A DNA stretch of 64,000 nucleotides, taken from Pseudahrensia aquimaris. Lineage in GTDB: Bacteria > Pseudomonadota > Alphaproteobacteria > Rhizobiales > Rhizobiaceae. The notes beneath the pieces are model-generated. The model ran no database searches, was not told the DNA's origin, and worked only from the letters and a program-made list of their open reading frames with translations. Made by a program: the position numbers and the translations under genes. Of the stretch, positions 17,510 to 26,982 are shown piece after piece (position 1 is the first letter of the stretch; every line of letters starts with the position of its first letter). Location: contig NZ_JBHTJV010000009.1 in assembly GCF_042676045.1 (NCBI RefSeq), positions 310,001 to 374,000 of the forward strand, read 5' to 3'.

Positions 17510-19609
17510 ATGGCCTGGCGCAAACGTCCCAAAGACGCAAAACGCATTGAGCCCACCATGAGTGGTGGACGCGGCCCTGCGCCCGAAATTGCGGTTCCCG
17601 GCAAAAAGAAGCACGCAAAGCAAGCCAAGGGCAAAGGTTCGCTGCCTTGGCGGTTTACCAAATGGGCGACCTATTGGTCCGTGGTCCTTGGCCTGTGGGG
17701 CTTTATCGCCGTTCTGGGGATTTTTGCGTGGTATGGCTCGAAATTGCCGAGCGCCGCCACGTGGGAAGTGCCGGAACGTCCGCCCAATGTACGTATCGTT
17801 GCCGATGACGGCGCTTTTATTCTCAACCGGGGTGTAGGCGGCGATGTGTTGCGCATCGAAGACATGTCGCCATGGCTGCCCCAAGCGGTGATCGCGATTG
17901 AAGACCACCGCTACCAGTATCATTTCGGCTTCGATCCGATCGGCTTCACCCGCGCAATGGTGCGCAACGTTGCTTCCGGCCGCATGCGCGAGGGCGGATC
18001 AACGATCACCCAGCAATTGGCAAAAAATCTCTTTTTGAAGCCTGAGCGCACGTTTGAGCGCAAGATTCAGGAGCTCATTATATCCTTCTGGCTGGAGGCC
18101 AAATTCTCCAAGAGCCAGATACTCGAACTCTATCTCAACCGCGTGTATTTCGGCGCGGGCGCATGGGGTGTTGATTCCGCCGCACGACGTTACTTCGGTA
18201 AATCGGCCAACGTGGTGAGCCTGCAAGAAGCGGCCATGCTGGCGGGTCTTTTGAAAGCGCCCTCGCGCTATTCTCCCGCCACCAACCCGGACGTTGCCAA
18301 ATCCCGCGCGCAAGTGGTGCTTAACGCCATGGTGCGCGAAGGCTATGTCGAGCCGGACGCCGTGCGCGAAGATGGAACGCCGGTGATTACGACCAAATAT
18401 TACCGCTCCGGCCCGGAACATTTCGCAGCCGACATGATCATGAAACGTGTGACTGCGCTGGTTGGAGAAATCGACAAGGACGTGACGGTTGAGACCACGC
18501 TGTCGCCCTTCATGATGACGGCGGCCCATGCGGAAGTTGGGCAGGCGCTTGCCAAACACGGCAAAAAGAAAGGCGTCAGCCAAGCCGCGCTGGTCACTCT
18601 TTCGCCCGACGGTGCCATCCGAGCCCTGATTGGTGGGCGGAACTATGGCGAGAGCCAGTTCAACCGCGCAACCGATGCCAAACGTCAGCCCGGTTCCGCT
18701 TTCAAGACCTTCGTTTGGCAGGCAGCGCTGGAGCGCGGTTATATTCCGGCCTCCATCTTCACAGATGAGCCGGTCAGCATCGGCAATTGGAGCCCGGAAA
18801 ATTACGACCGCCGTTATCGCGGCGATGTGCGTCTTGACGATGCATTTGCCCAGTCATTGAACACTATCGCGGTGAAAATGGTGCGCGATACGGGCTCCAA
18901 AGCGGTGGCCCAAATCGCCAACCGCATGGGGATCGGCTCAAAACTGACCCACAACGCATCGATTGCGCTGGGCACATCAGAAGTCTCGCTTCTGGAGATG
19001 ACCGCGGCCTATGCACCCTATGCCAATGGCGGCTTTGAGGCGCAGCCCTATATCATCACCAAGATCACCGACGCGGACGGCAAGGTGCTCTATTCGCGCG
19101 GCAAGCGGCCCAAAACGCCCGTCATCAACAGCGGCGTGTTAGGCAACATGAACGCCATGTTGCACAAGGTTGTCACCCAAGGCACGGGCAAAAGCGCGCG
19201 CGTGGAAGGCCACCATGTCGGCGGCAAAACCGGCACGAGCCAGAACTTCCGCGACGCATGGTTTGTCGGCCATACGGCCCATTTCGTGACGGGCGTTTGG
19301 TTCGGCAATGACGACAATTCACCGACCAAAAAGCTGACAGGCGGCTCCCTGCCCGCGCAGGTGTTTTCCGCGGTCATGGGTGCGGCCCATCACGGCTTGG
19401 AAGAAAAGCTGCTGCCCGGTGATGGCTATCTGCTGGCGACCCTGCCGACCAATCTGCCCACGCCGGATTTCCGCCCGTGGCAAGAAGGTGAACCGCGCCC
19501 CAGCTTCATCGAGCGGGTGATGAATGGCGGCAATTCCGACAACACGGTGGTGGCGACCGTTCCAGAACCAAAGAAGCGCACGATCTTGGACATTCTGTTC
19601 GGGGATTAA
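17510..19609 (+). CDS. Class A penicillin-binding protein (PBP1 family)
   Basis: Bifunctional peptidoglycan synthase, 699 residues. A basic cytoplasmic tail of about 55 residues leads to one membrane helix near residue 60-80 (SVVLGLWGFIAVLGIFAW). The glycosyltransferase GT51 domain has catalytic E131 in EDHRYQYH, EGGSTITQQ at 161-169 and ELYLNRVYFGAGAWGVDSAA. The transpeptidase domain has S396-x-x-K399 in GSAFK, SLN near residue 450 and KTG at 573-575. The C-terminus is short, ending PKKRTILDILFGD, with no OB-fold extension. It stands alone, 160 bp after the helicase; the 3' end is four bases from the convergent dehydrogenase. Confidence 0.9.
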   Translation: MAWRKRPKDAKRIEPTMSGGRGPAPEIAVPGKKKHAKQAKGKGSLPWRFTKWATYWSVVLGLWGFIAVLGIFAWYGSKLPSAATWEVPERPPNVRIVADDGAFILNRGVGGDVLRIEDMSPWLPQAVIAIEDHRYQYHFGFDPIGFTRAMVRNVASGRMREGGSTITQQLAKNLFLKPERTFERKIQELIISFWLEAKFSKSQILELYLNRVYFGAGAWGVDSAARRYFGKSANVVSLQEAAMLAGLLKAPSRYSPATNPDVAKSRAQVVLNAMVREGYVEPDAVREDGTPVITTKYYRSGPEHFAADMIMKRVTALVGEIDKDVTVETTLSPFMMTAAHAEVGQALAKHGKKKGVSQAALVTLSPDGAIRALIGGRNYGESQFNRATDAKRQPGSAFKTFVWQAALERGYIPASIFTDEPVSIGNWSPENYDRRYRGDVRLDDAFAQSLNTIAVKMVRDTGSKAVAQIANRMGIGSKLTHNASIALGTSEVSLLEMTAAYAPYANGGFEAQPYIITKITDADGKVLYSRGKRPKTPVINSGVLGNMNAMLHKVVTQGTGKSARVEGHHVGGKTGTSQNFRDAWFVGHTAHFVTGVWFGNDDNSPTKKLTGGSLPAQVFSAVMGAAHHGLEEKLLPGDGYLLATLPTNLPTPDFRPWQEGEPRPSFIERVMNGGNSDNTVVATVPEPKKRTILDILFGD

Positions 19610-19612
19610 GGC

Positions 19613-20767
19613 TTAGCCCTCAAACCAGCATTTCTGCCAAGCGCCATCGGCTTCGGCGCTATCGGCGCTCGCGTCCACGAAGAAAACGCCCCGCGCACCG
19701 TCCACCACATCTGGCACCATCACATTGGCTCTCTCGCCCGCCCGATGCGCTTCCAGAGCAATCGCCATTTCGGTGTAGAGACTGCACCACGCATCCGACA
19801 CGCCCTCGGCATGGCCGCGCGGCAGGCGGATCATGTGTTCAGCCTCCGGCAACATGCCCTTGCCGTGGCCGCGCATGAGAATTTGCGTTGGCTCGCCCAC
19901 CCGGGTGTGGTGGACGATTTCCGGATGCTCTTGGTTCCACTCCAGTCCGCCGCTCTCGCCATACACGCGCAGGCGCAAGCCGCAGGCATTGCCGGGCGCG
20001 GCTTGGGTACACCAAAGCGTTGCCGGAATATCTGCGCCCATTTTGAGCTGCATGAAGGCCGTATCCTCCATCCGCTCCGCTCCGCCACAGATGTGAAACC
20101 GAGCGGAAACTTCGTTGACCGGTTCGCCAGTCACGAAATGGATGAGATGGAACGCATGGGTTCCAATGTCGCCTGTCACCGACGCACGGCCCGCCAGAGC
20201 CGGATCGCGCCGCCAAGCGGCTTGTTTGGTTGCAGGGTCGCTGGCGCCACTGGCCCAATCCTGCACGTACTCCACATGGGCTTGGCGTACCTTGCCGATC
20301 ATACCTTTGGCGACCATCGCTTTCATTTGGCGAACCATGGAATGGAAGGAATAGGTATAGGTTACGCCAAAGAAAACGCCGGATTGTTGCACAAGCGAAA
20401 CAAGTTCGCGGGCCTCGTCCATCGTCGTGACCATCGGCTTGTCGCAAATCACGCCAATGCCGTTTTCGAGAAAGGCTTTGGCGATGGTAAAATGGGTATG
20501 GTTGGGAGTGCAGATCGCCACCGCGTCGATGCCGTCCGGATGAGCGGCTTCTGCTGCTGCCATGACGGCAAAATCGTCGTAGCTGCGCTCCAGCATCCAG
20601 TCTTTGGCGGACTCAGCTGCGATATCCGGCTTGGAGGAGAGCGCACCCGCCACGATTTCCCAGCGGTTCGACATGCGCGCACCCATCGCGTGCCATTCGC
20701 CAACCAACGCGCCGCGCCCGCCGCCGACGAAACCGAGCTTCAGCCGTTTGGTGGGTTTGGGCCACAT
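19613..20767 (-). CDS. Gfo/Idh/MocA family oxidoreductase
   Basis: NAD(P)-dependent dehydrogenase of 384 residues. The Rossmann motif GFVGGGRGALVGEWH lies at the N-terminus. The segment AICTPNHTHFTIAKAFLENG near residue 95 and the family signature CDKPMVTTMDEARELV near 115 follow, with GDIGTHAFHLIHFVTG near 195 carrying the Asp/His of the usual catalytic triad. Close relatives act on sugars or inositols. It ends a minus-strand cluster, two bases after the aminotransferase gene, so co-expression is likely. The actual substrate cannot be read from the sequence. Confidence 0.85.
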   Translation of the reverse strand: MWPKPTKRLKLGFVGGGRGALVGEWHAMGARMSNRWEIVAGALSSKPDIAAESAKDWMLERSYDDFAVMAAAEAAHPDGIDAVAICTPNHTHFTIAKAFLENGIGVICDKPMVTTMDEARELVSLVQQSGVFFGVTYTYSFHSMVRQMKAMVAKGMIGKVRQAHVEYVQDWASGASDPATKQAAWRRDPALAGRASVTGDIGTHAFHLIHFVTGEPVNEVSARFHICGGAERMEDTAFMQLKMGADIPATLWCTQAAPGNACGLRLRVYGESGGLEWNQEHPEIVHHTRVGEPTQILMRGHGKGMLPEAEHMIRLPRGHAEGVSDAWCSLYTEMAIALEAHRAGERANVMVPDVVDGARGVFFVDASADSAEADGAWQKCWFEG

Positions 20768-20769
20768 GG

Positions 20770-21975
20770 TCAGATTTCCTCGGCCAGTTCGACGATGCGT
20801 TTGGCGGCTTGAACGAGTTTCTCGTCTTCAACGGTCAGGCTGAGGCGAATGTAATCGTGCGCCTGCGCCCCGAAGGACGAGCCAGGCATGGTCGCAACGG
20901 CTTTTTCATCAAGCAGGCGGCGGCAGAATTCCGCGCCGCTGACGCCCGTTGCCGCCACATCAACGAGCATGAACATGCCGGATTTCGGAACCAGCGGCTT
21001 GACCCGGTTGGAGCCCGAAAGCCCGTCCAGCAAAACCCCGATCCTGCGCTGGTACTTCTCGCACATCCGAGCAGCCGTATCGTCAGGCTTGGTCAGGGCT
21101 TCAACGGTCATATCCGCAATAAAGGGTTGCCCGCCAAACAGAAAACTCTCCGACACGCCCTGCATCGCGTCGGTGAACCATGCCGGTCCCACGCACCAGC
21201 CGGAGCGGAAACCCGGTGCGGCGTGGGATTTCGAAATGGAAGATACGGCAATCGTGCGTTCCGCCAGATCAGGATTGTCGAAAGCGGAAGCAAACGGCAC
21301 GCCGTAGACGAGTTGCTCGTAGACTTCGTCGGACACGATCCACAGATTGTGTTTGGCGCAGACAGCGCCGATGGCGGCGATTTCCTCCGCCGTCAAAACT
21401 GCGCCTGTGGGATTGTGAGGAAAGTTCAGCAGCAACACCTTCGTGTTCGGCGTAATGGCAGCTTCGACCTGCTCCGGCGTCAACCGAAAGCCGTTCTCCG
21501 CGCTCATCGGCACAGGCACGAAATTGGCCCCCGTTGCCCGCACGGTGCCTTCGTAAGTGGCGTAATAGGGATCTGGCACCAGAACATCATCCCCCGCTTC
21601 CACCAGGGCCAGCATGGCAAAACTGAGTGCAGCTTGGGTTCCCGGCAGGGTCAAAACATTGGCGGCGGTGATATCGCGGCGCGTGCGCTTGGCGTATTTG
21701 GCCGCGATGGCTTCGCAAGCCACTTTCTCGCCCCGCCCACCAGAATAGCGCGTGCGGCCCGCCAGCATGGCTTCATGGGCCTTGGCGATGAGATGCGCCG
21801 ATACGGGCACATCCGGCTCGCCAATCGTGAGTTCGATAATGTCTTCACCCGCCTGCGCCCGCGCACGGGCATCGAAATGCACCTGCCAACGCTCCGCGCC
21901 CAGGCTGCTGAGACGGTCGGTGATGGAGGCGGTCGAGAGGTTAGACAAGGGAGCGGGCCACTTCGGTGATTGCAT
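20770..21975 (-). CDS. PLP-dependent class I/II aminotransferase
   Basis: Fold-type I aminotransferase of about 400 residues. It has the N-terminal ELTIGEPDVPV, PGTQAALSFAMLALVEAGD near residue 95, the NFPHNPTGAVLT segment near 165, the IVSDEVYEQLVYG aspartate/tyrosine pair near 200 and the PLP lysine in SISKSHAAPGFRSGW near 230. Substrate is unknown; the pattern is that of arginine:pyruvate or aspartate/aromatic-type enzymes. The start is not certain: the ATG used overlaps the decarboxylase end by 35 bp, and a TTG nine codons downstream is another candidate. It is the third gene of the cluster. Confidence 0.83.
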   Translation of the reverse strand: MQSPKWPAPLSNLSTASITDRLSSLGAERWQVHFDARARAQAGEDIIELTIGEPDVPVSAHLIAKAHEAMLAGRTRYSGGRGEKVACEAIAAKYAKRTRRDITAANVLTLPGTQAALSFAMLALVEAGDDVLVPDPYYATYEGTVRATGANFVPVPMSAENGFRLTPEQVEAAITPNTKVLLLNFPHNPTGAVLTAEEIAAIGAVCAKHNLWIVSDEVYEQLVYGVPFASAFDNPDLAERTIAVSSISKSHAAPGFRSGWCVGPAWFTDAMQGVSESFLFGGQPFIADMTVEALTKPDDTAARMCEKYQRRIGVLLDGLSGSNRVKPLVPKSGMFMLVDVAATGVSGAEFCRRLLDEKAVATMPGSSFGAQAHDYIRLSLTVEDEKLVQAAKRIVELAEEI

Positions 21976-23374
21976 CAAATGCGATGTGAATATCCTCTTC
22001 CGCCATGTCAAATTGCCCAGCGACGAAGCGGATGACCGTTTTGCCCTCATGGACACTTTGGGTCAGATAAATGCGCCCATCGTCGTTGATCGCATTCACC
22101 AGCGCCAGATTGTGGGCGTCCAGATCAGCGATGCCATCGGGCGTGTGGCGGAAGGAAAAGAGCGACAGGACCGGCTCGGTCGAAATCTCGAAATCAGCCT
22201 CGCCGCGCAGCCGTTCCGCCAGGGATTGCGCCCATGTCACATGGTTGCGGATGCGGCGGCGCAGGCCATCCAGCCCATAAGCCCGGATCAGGAACCAGAC
22301 TTTCAGCGCGCGGAAACGGCGGCCCAATTGCACCGACCATTCGGAGAAATTGACAATGCCGTCCTTGCCGTGGGTCTTCAGATATTCCGGCTGGATCGCC
22401 ATTGTGCGCACAAGCGTTTCAGGATCGCGCACCAGATGCAGCGAACATTCCATCGGCGTGCCGAGCCATTTGTGTGGGTTGAGCACGATGGAATCAGCAT
22501 GTTCGGCACCCGTCCAAAGCGTGCGAAATTCCTCGCATATCATGGCTGATCCCGCCCAAGCGGCGTCGAGATGGGTGAAAAGGCCCTCTTCGCGCGCAAT
22601 GGCGCAGACTTCCGCGATATTGTCAGTCGCACCAACCGACGTGCCGCCAACGCACATGACGATGCCTGCAGGCTGCATGCCTGCCGCGCGGTCGGCTGCA
22701 ATCGCTTGGCGCAAAGCCGCCGCGTCCATCGGAAACAACGGTCCATCCAGCGTGGGAATTTTGACGAGATTATCCTGCCCCAGCCCCGCAATCCAAAGCG
22801 CCTTGTCGATGGAGGAATGGGTGCGGCCAGATGCGTATATCCGCAGCGGTTTTTTGCCAAACAAGCCTTCTTTATTGCCCGTGAAGCCCAACGCTTTTTC
22901 GCGCATCGTCAACACAGCGCAGAGCGTGGCGGACGATGCGGTGTCCTGAAACGTGCCTTGGAATGTATCCGGCAGGCCGACCGCTTGGCGTAGCCAGTCC
23001 ACCATTTTCACTTCCAGTTCGGTCGCGGCGGGAGACGTCTGCCACAACATGCATTGCGCGGCAAAAGCGGTTGCAAGCTGTTCAGCAATTTGTGCGGCAG
23101 GTGCAGCGTTTGATTGGAAATAGGCAAAGAAGCGCGGATGCTGCCAATGGGTCATGCCACCGGGAATAATGCGCTCGAAATCGTCAAAGATCGCATCCAT
23201 CGACTCGCCACCGTCTGGCGGTGACGCGCCAATTTGCGCGGCAATGGCTCCCGGCTTTACCTTGGGGCGAACGGGTCGTTCCGCCAGCGAATCGAGATAA
23301 TCGGCCCCCCAATCGGCGGCCCTGTGCGACCACGCGCGGTAGTCTATTGCATCGTCTGGCGGCGTTTTGCTCAT
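21941..23374 (-). CDS. Pyridoxal-dependent (aromatic-L-amino-acid-type) decarboxylase
   Basis: Group II decarboxylase of 477 residues. It shows GMTHWQHPRFFAYFQSNAAP near residue 75, SSATLCAVLTMREKAL near 145, the PLP-histidine segment YASGRTHSSIDKAL near 178, HLDAAWAGSAMICEEFR near 270 and the PLP lysine K302 in NPHKWLGTPMECS. This fits the AADC/tyrosine/tryptophan decarboxylase family. Its start overlaps the FAH gene end by ATGA. Amines made here could be substrates for the neighbouring aminotransferase or dehydrogenase, but this is inference. Confidence 0.87.
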   Translation of the reverse strand: MSKTPPDDAIDYRAWSHRAADWGADYLDSLAERPVRPKVKPGAIAAQIGASPPDGGESMDAIFDDFERIIPGGMTHWQHPRFFAYFQSNAAPAAQIAEQLATAFAAQCMLWQTSPAATELEVKMVDWLRQAVGLPDTFQGTFQDTASSATLCAVLTMREKALGFTGNKEGLFGKKPLRIYASGRTHSSIDKALWIAGLGQDNLVKIPTLDGPLFPMDAAALRQAIAADRAAGMQPAGIVMCVGGTSVGATDNIAEVCAIAREEGLFTHLDAAWAGSAMICEEFRTLWTGAEHADSIVLNPHKWLGTPMECSLHLVRDPETLVRTMAIQPEYLKTHGKDGIVNFSEWSVQLGRRFRALKVWFLIRAYGLDGLRRRIRNHVTWAQSLAERLRGEADFEISTEPVLSLFSFRHTPDGIADLDAHNLALVNAINDDGRIYLTQSVHEGKTVIRFVAGQFDMAEEDIHIAFDAITEVARSLV

Positions 23375-24069
23375 GCAGACGGGCCGGGCGTAATGGTGAA
23401 GGCCAATTCGCCGATGTTCTCAATAGAACCTTCAACGCGGTCTCCGGCAACGAGCGGGCCAACACCAGCAGGCGTGCCTGTCATGATCAGATCGCCTGCT
23501 TTCAATTCAATCCACTCGGAAAGGTTGGAGACGATTTCCGGCACCTTCCAAATCTGCTGCCCCAGATCACCGTCCTGCTTGGTCTCGCCATTGACGGTCA
23601 AATGCATGCGACCCCGTTCTGGATGGCCGATTTTGCTTGAAGGCTTGATCGCACTGATCGGTGCGGAATGGTCAAATCCCTTTGCCATCGTCCAAGGACG
23701 ACCGGCTTTCTTGGCCCATGCCTGATAATCCCGGCGGGTGAGATCGACGCCTGCGGCATAGCCGAAAATGTGGTCGTTGGCCTTCTCCAGCGGAATGTCC
23801 GTGCCGCCCTCGCCGATGGCGATCACCAGTTCCATCTCGTGATGGAAATCTTCGCAATGGCTGGGATAGGCAATTTCATCGTTCTGATGCACAGCGTCCG
23901 CAGGCTTGCCAAAGAAGAACGGCGGTTCACGTCCTGGCACTCCGCCCATTTCAACCACGTGATCTTCGTAATTGCGACCCACGCAAAAGACACGGCGGAT
24001 AGGAAAACGGTCGCCGCTACCACTGATCGGAAGGCTGACAGTTTCGGGCGGGCTGAAAATAAACGACAT
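23371..24069 (-). CDS. Fumarylacetoacetate hydrolase family protein
   Basis: A 232-residue single-domain FAH protein, the size of fumarylpyruvate or acylpyruvate hydrolases. The family marks are CVGRNYEDHVVEMG near residue 30, the metal-binding EMELVIAIGEGGTDIP near 80, DLTRRDYQAWAKKAGRPW near 110 and MTGTPAGVGPL near 195. The start MSFIF is preceded by TGGACACAATTC. It is the first gene of the minus-strand cluster with the decarboxylase and faces the SOS-controlled pair across 116 bp. Carbon-carbon bond hydrolysis of a beta-diketone is the family reaction; the substrate is unknown. Confidence 0.85.
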   Translation of the reverse strand: MSFIFSPPETVSLPISGSGDRFPIRRVFCVGRNYEDHVVEMGGVPGREPPFFFGKPADAVHQNDEIAYPSHCEDFHHEMELVIAIGEGGTDIPLEKANDHIFGYAAGVDLTRRDYQAWAKKAGRPWTMAKGFDHSAPISAIKPSSKIGHPERGRMHLTVNGETKQDGDLGQQIWKVPEIVSNLSEWIELKAGDLIMTGTPAGVGPLVAGDRVEGSIENIGELAFTITPGPSA

Positions 24070-24156
24070 GAATTGTGTCCATTGAAAAGAAGGTGCGACC
24101 AACTTTCTCGCAGGTCTGGTCGTTTTTGAAAAGACGCGGTGGGAATAATCGTATAA

Positions 24157-24171
24157 GAACATATCAAGAAC
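24157..24171 (+). promoter_or_regulatory. LexA box (alphaproteobacterial SOS operator)
   Basis: The sequence GAAC-ATATCAA-GAAC is an exact direct repeat with a seven-base spacer. This is the known alphaproteobacterial LexA site (GTTC-N7-GTTC read on the other strand). It ends 14 bases before the start of the radical SAM gene, and a TATAAG hexamer overlaps its left edge. It predicts DNA-damage induction of the two genes downstream. Effects on the divergent FAH gene are possible but not shown. Confidence 0.8.
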
Positions 24172-24185
24172 AATTTGGAAGTCCC

Positions 24186-25487
24186 ATGACCACACTGCTC
24201 GATACCATTGCCAGACCCAAAGCCGCCCCGCCCGCCGCGCCGGAGCAAAAGCGTGGCCGAATGGGCGTGCGCGAGAAACTAGAAGTGCTGGCAGACGCAG
24301 CCAAGTACGATGCTTCATGCTCGTCGTCGGGTTCGGAACGCCGCTCCTCTGTGGGTGGCAAGGGAGTTGGTTCAACCGAATGTTCCGGCATTTGCCACGC
24401 TTATGCGCCGGACGGGCGCTGCATATCGCTGCTGAAAGTGCTGCTGACCAATTATTGCAAATATGACTGCCTGTATTGCGTCAACCGCATCTCCTCCAAC
24501 GTTCAGCGGGCGCGGTTCACGGTGGAAGAGGTCGTGCAGCTGACGCTCGACTTCTACAAACGCAATTACATCGAAGGCCTGTTCCTCTCCTCCGGCATCA
24601 TGCGCAACGCCGACTATACGATGGAACAGGTGGTCGAAGTGGCCCGTCAATTGCGCGTGGTTCACGATTTCCGCGGTTACATCCACCTGAAAACCATCCC
24701 CGAAGCCTCGCCCGAACTGCTGGCCAAGGCCGGGCTTTATGCCGACCGGCTGTCGATCAACATCGAAATGCCCACCGAACAGGGGTTGGAGGCTCTTGCG
24801 CCGGAAAAGAATGCACCGGGCATCAAGCGCACCATGGCACGGCTGAAACTGAACATGGATGAATACAAGGAAGAGCGGAAGAAAACCCGCAAGGTGCCGA
24901 AATTCGCCCCCGCCGGACAATCGACTCAGATGATCGTCGGTGCCGATGATTCCCGCGACAGCGATGTGCTCACCACTTCATCCACGCTTTATTCCGGCTA
25001 CGGTTTAAAGCGCGTCTATTATTCAGCCTTCTCTCCTATCCCAGATGCGAGCAAGAACCTGCCGCTCATCAAACCGCCGCTGATGCGCGAGCACCGGCTC
25101 TATCAGGCCGATTGGCTGCTGCGCTTTTACGGCTTCGATGTGGGTGAGATTACGTCCGCCACGCCCGACGGAAATCTTGATTTGGCCATCGACCCCAAGC
25201 TCGCTTGGGCCTTGGCAAACCGCCATTGGTTCCCTGCCGATGTGAACCGTGCCCCGCGCGAATTGCTGCTGCGTATTCCGGGCATCGGCACCAAGGCTGT
25301 GTCGCGTATTCTTTCTGCGCGGCGCTATACAAAGCTGCGACTTCAAGATTTGACCCGCCTGTCCAACGGTGTGCGCAAGGCCATGCCCTTCATCATCGCC
25401 GCCGACTGGCAGCCCGGCGCGCTGACCGACAGCGCCAACCTCCGCGCGCGGTTCCAGCCAAAGCCCAAGCAACTCGACCTCTTCTAG
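24186..25487 (+). CDS. Putative DNA modification/repair radical SAM protein
   Basis: A 433-residue radical SAM enzyme of the family TIGR03916. The [4Fe-4S]-SAM cysteines are in NYCKYDCLYCVNR (CX3CX2C) near residue 95. A conserved upstream segment ECSGICHAYAPDGRC also holds cysteines. The C-terminus has a helix-hairpin-helix: LLLRIPGIGTKAVSRILSAR near residue 365. The protein ends QLDLF. Reaction and substrate are unknown, but the family nearly always sits beside a UdgX-type glycosylase gene, as here five bases downstream. The start MTTLLDTIARP follows GGAAGTCCC and the LexA box; the frame is open upstream but would run through that operator. Confidence 0.88.
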   Translation: MTTLLDTIARPKAAPPAAPEQKRGRMGVREKLEVLADAAKYDASCSSSGSERRSSVGGKGVGSTECSGICHAYAPDGRCISLLKVLLTNYCKYDCLYCVNRISSNVQRARFTVEEVVQLTLDFYKRNYIEGLFLSSGIMRNADYTMEQVVEVARQLRVVHDFRGYIHLKTIPEASPELLAKAGLYADRLSINIEMPTEQGLEALAPEKNAPGIKRTMARLKLNMDEYKEERKKTRKVPKFAPAGQSTQMIVGADDSRDSDVLTTSSTLYSGYGLKRVYYSAFSPIPDASKNLPLIKPPLMREHRLYQADWLLRFYGFDVGEITSATPDGNLDLAIDPKLAWALANRHWFPADVNRAPRELLLRIPGIGTKAVSRILSARRYTKLRLQDLTRLSNGVRKAMPFIIAADWQPGALTDSANLRARFQPKPKQLDLF

Positions 25488-25491
25488 CGTT

Positions 25492-26982
25492 ATGAAAACG
25501 ATCCTCCTCGACGCGCCCGACGATTTCGAAAGCTGGCGAGCGGGCGCCAAAGTGGCGTTGATGGCGCAGCTGCCGCCGTCTGATATCCGCTTCAGCGTGC
25601 GCGGCGAGACCGGCTCGCTGTTTGACGATCACGGCGTCCCGCTGAACGTTGCTGTCGCTCCCGTTGTTGCGCGGAAAGTTCGTGCGCCGCTGGTGCCGAA
25701 AGCGTTTCTTGATCTTGCCCGCATGGTGGTTTGTCACAGCGACCATGCCCGTTTCGACCTGCTCTACAATCTTCTCATCCGTTTGCAGCAAGATAAGTCT
25801 CTGCTGCGCCAAAGCGCTGACGCGCAAGTGCACAAGGCCAGCCGTCTGGCCAAAGAGGTCAGCCGCGACCGACACAAAATGAAAGCCTTCGTCCGTTTTC
25901 GCAAAACTGGTGAGACTGCCGAAGGCACTGAACAATTCGTTGCGTGGTTCGAGCCCACCCATCACATCGTGCGCCTGACAGCCCCGTTCTTCATGCGCCG
26001 CTTTGCGGGGATGCACTGGTCCATCCTAACGCCGGAACGCTGCGCCCACTGGGATGGCGAAAATCTGACTTTCTCCGATGGCGTTCCAAAGTCTCATGCG
26101 CCCGATGATGATGCGTTGGAGGATTATTGGCGCTCCTACTACGCGGCGATTTTCAATCCGGCGCGGCTAAAGGTCGATGCCATGCAATCCGAAATGCCAA
26201 AGAAATATTGGAAAAACCTCCCAGAAGCCGAACTCATCCCCGGCCTCATCGCCAAAGCCCAAGAGCGCGAACGCACAATGCGCGACGCGCAACCGACTGT
26301 GCCCAACGACAAGATGATGGTGCATCTGCACCAAGCTGTCCGCGATGAAACGCCCGAAGCGATCAACTCGCTGGATGATGTTGGTACCGGGCTAAAGGCT
26401 TGCCGCGCTTGCCCGCTGTGGCAGCCTGCAACTCAAGCCGTGGCGGGGCGCGGACCGAATAGCGCTTCGCTCATGCTGGTGGGCGAACAACCCGGTGATC
26501 GCGAAGACCTCGAAGGCAAGCCCTTCGTCGGCCCCGCCGGTCAATTGCTGCGGCAGATTATGGGAGAAATCGGTCTGGCAGTGGACGATGTTTACATCAC
26601 CAACGCCGTCAAACATTTCAAGTTCACACCGCGTGGCAAGCGGCGCATCCACCAAAATCCGCGTGCAGGCGAAATTGATGCGTGCCGGTTCTGGCTGCAA
26701 AAGGAAATTGAATTGGTGAAGCCAAAGGTTATTGTCGCCCTTGGCGCGTCTGCCATCCGTGGCATCACCGGCAAATCAGGTTCGGTAAGTGCGCTTCGGG
26801 GCGCGGTACATCCGCTGGAGAATGGCGCCAAGCTGATTGTGACGAATCATCCGTCAGCGCTGCTGCGCATGAATAACCCTGCGCAACGTCAATCAGCTCA
26901 AGCGGCGATCGCAGACGACCTGACCCGTGCGGCGATGGCCGCAGGGCATATCATTGACAAACAAGCAGCTCAGGCTTCTTGA
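25492..26982 (+). CDS. UdgX-type uracil-DNA binding protein fused to a TIGR03915 domain
   Basis: A 496-residue fusion. Residues 1-250 form the TIGR03915/DUF4130 probable DNA-metabolism domain, with LARMVVCHSDHARFDLLYNL and RFAGMHWSILTPERCAHWDG. Residues about 285-490 form a family 4-like uracil-DNA glycosylase domain: GEQPGD at 331-336, PFVGPAGQLL, TNAVKHFKF and HPSALLR near 455. The KRRIH loop at 383-387 is the mark of UdgX, whose histidine becomes covalently linked to uracil-containing DNA. It is co-transcribed with the radical SAM gene under a LexA box. The fusion is a known architecture in alphaproteobacteria. Confidence 0.9.
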   Translation: MKTILLDAPDDFESWRAGAKVALMAQLPPSDIRFSVRGETGSLFDDHGVPLNVAVAPVVARKVRAPLVPKAFLDLARMVVCHSDHARFDLLYNLLIRLQQDKSLLRQSADAQVHKASRLAKEVSRDRHKMKAFVRFRKTGETAEGTEQFVAWFEPTHHIVRLTAPFFMRRFAGMHWSILTPERCAHWDGENLTFSDGVPKSHAPDDDALEDYWRSYYAAIFNPARLKVDAMQSEMPKKYWKNLPEAELIPGLIAKAQERERTMRDAQPTVPNDKMMVHLHQAVRDETPEAINSLDDVGTGLKACRACPLWQPATQAVAGRGPNSASLMLVGEQPGDREDLEGKPFVGPAGQLLRQIMGEIGLAVDDVYITNAVKHFKFTPRGKRRIHQNPRAGEIDACRFWLQKEIELVKPKVIVALGASAIRGITGKSGSVSALRGAVHPLENGAKLIVTNHPSALLRMNNPAQRQSAQAAIADDLTRAAMAAGHIIDKQAAQAS

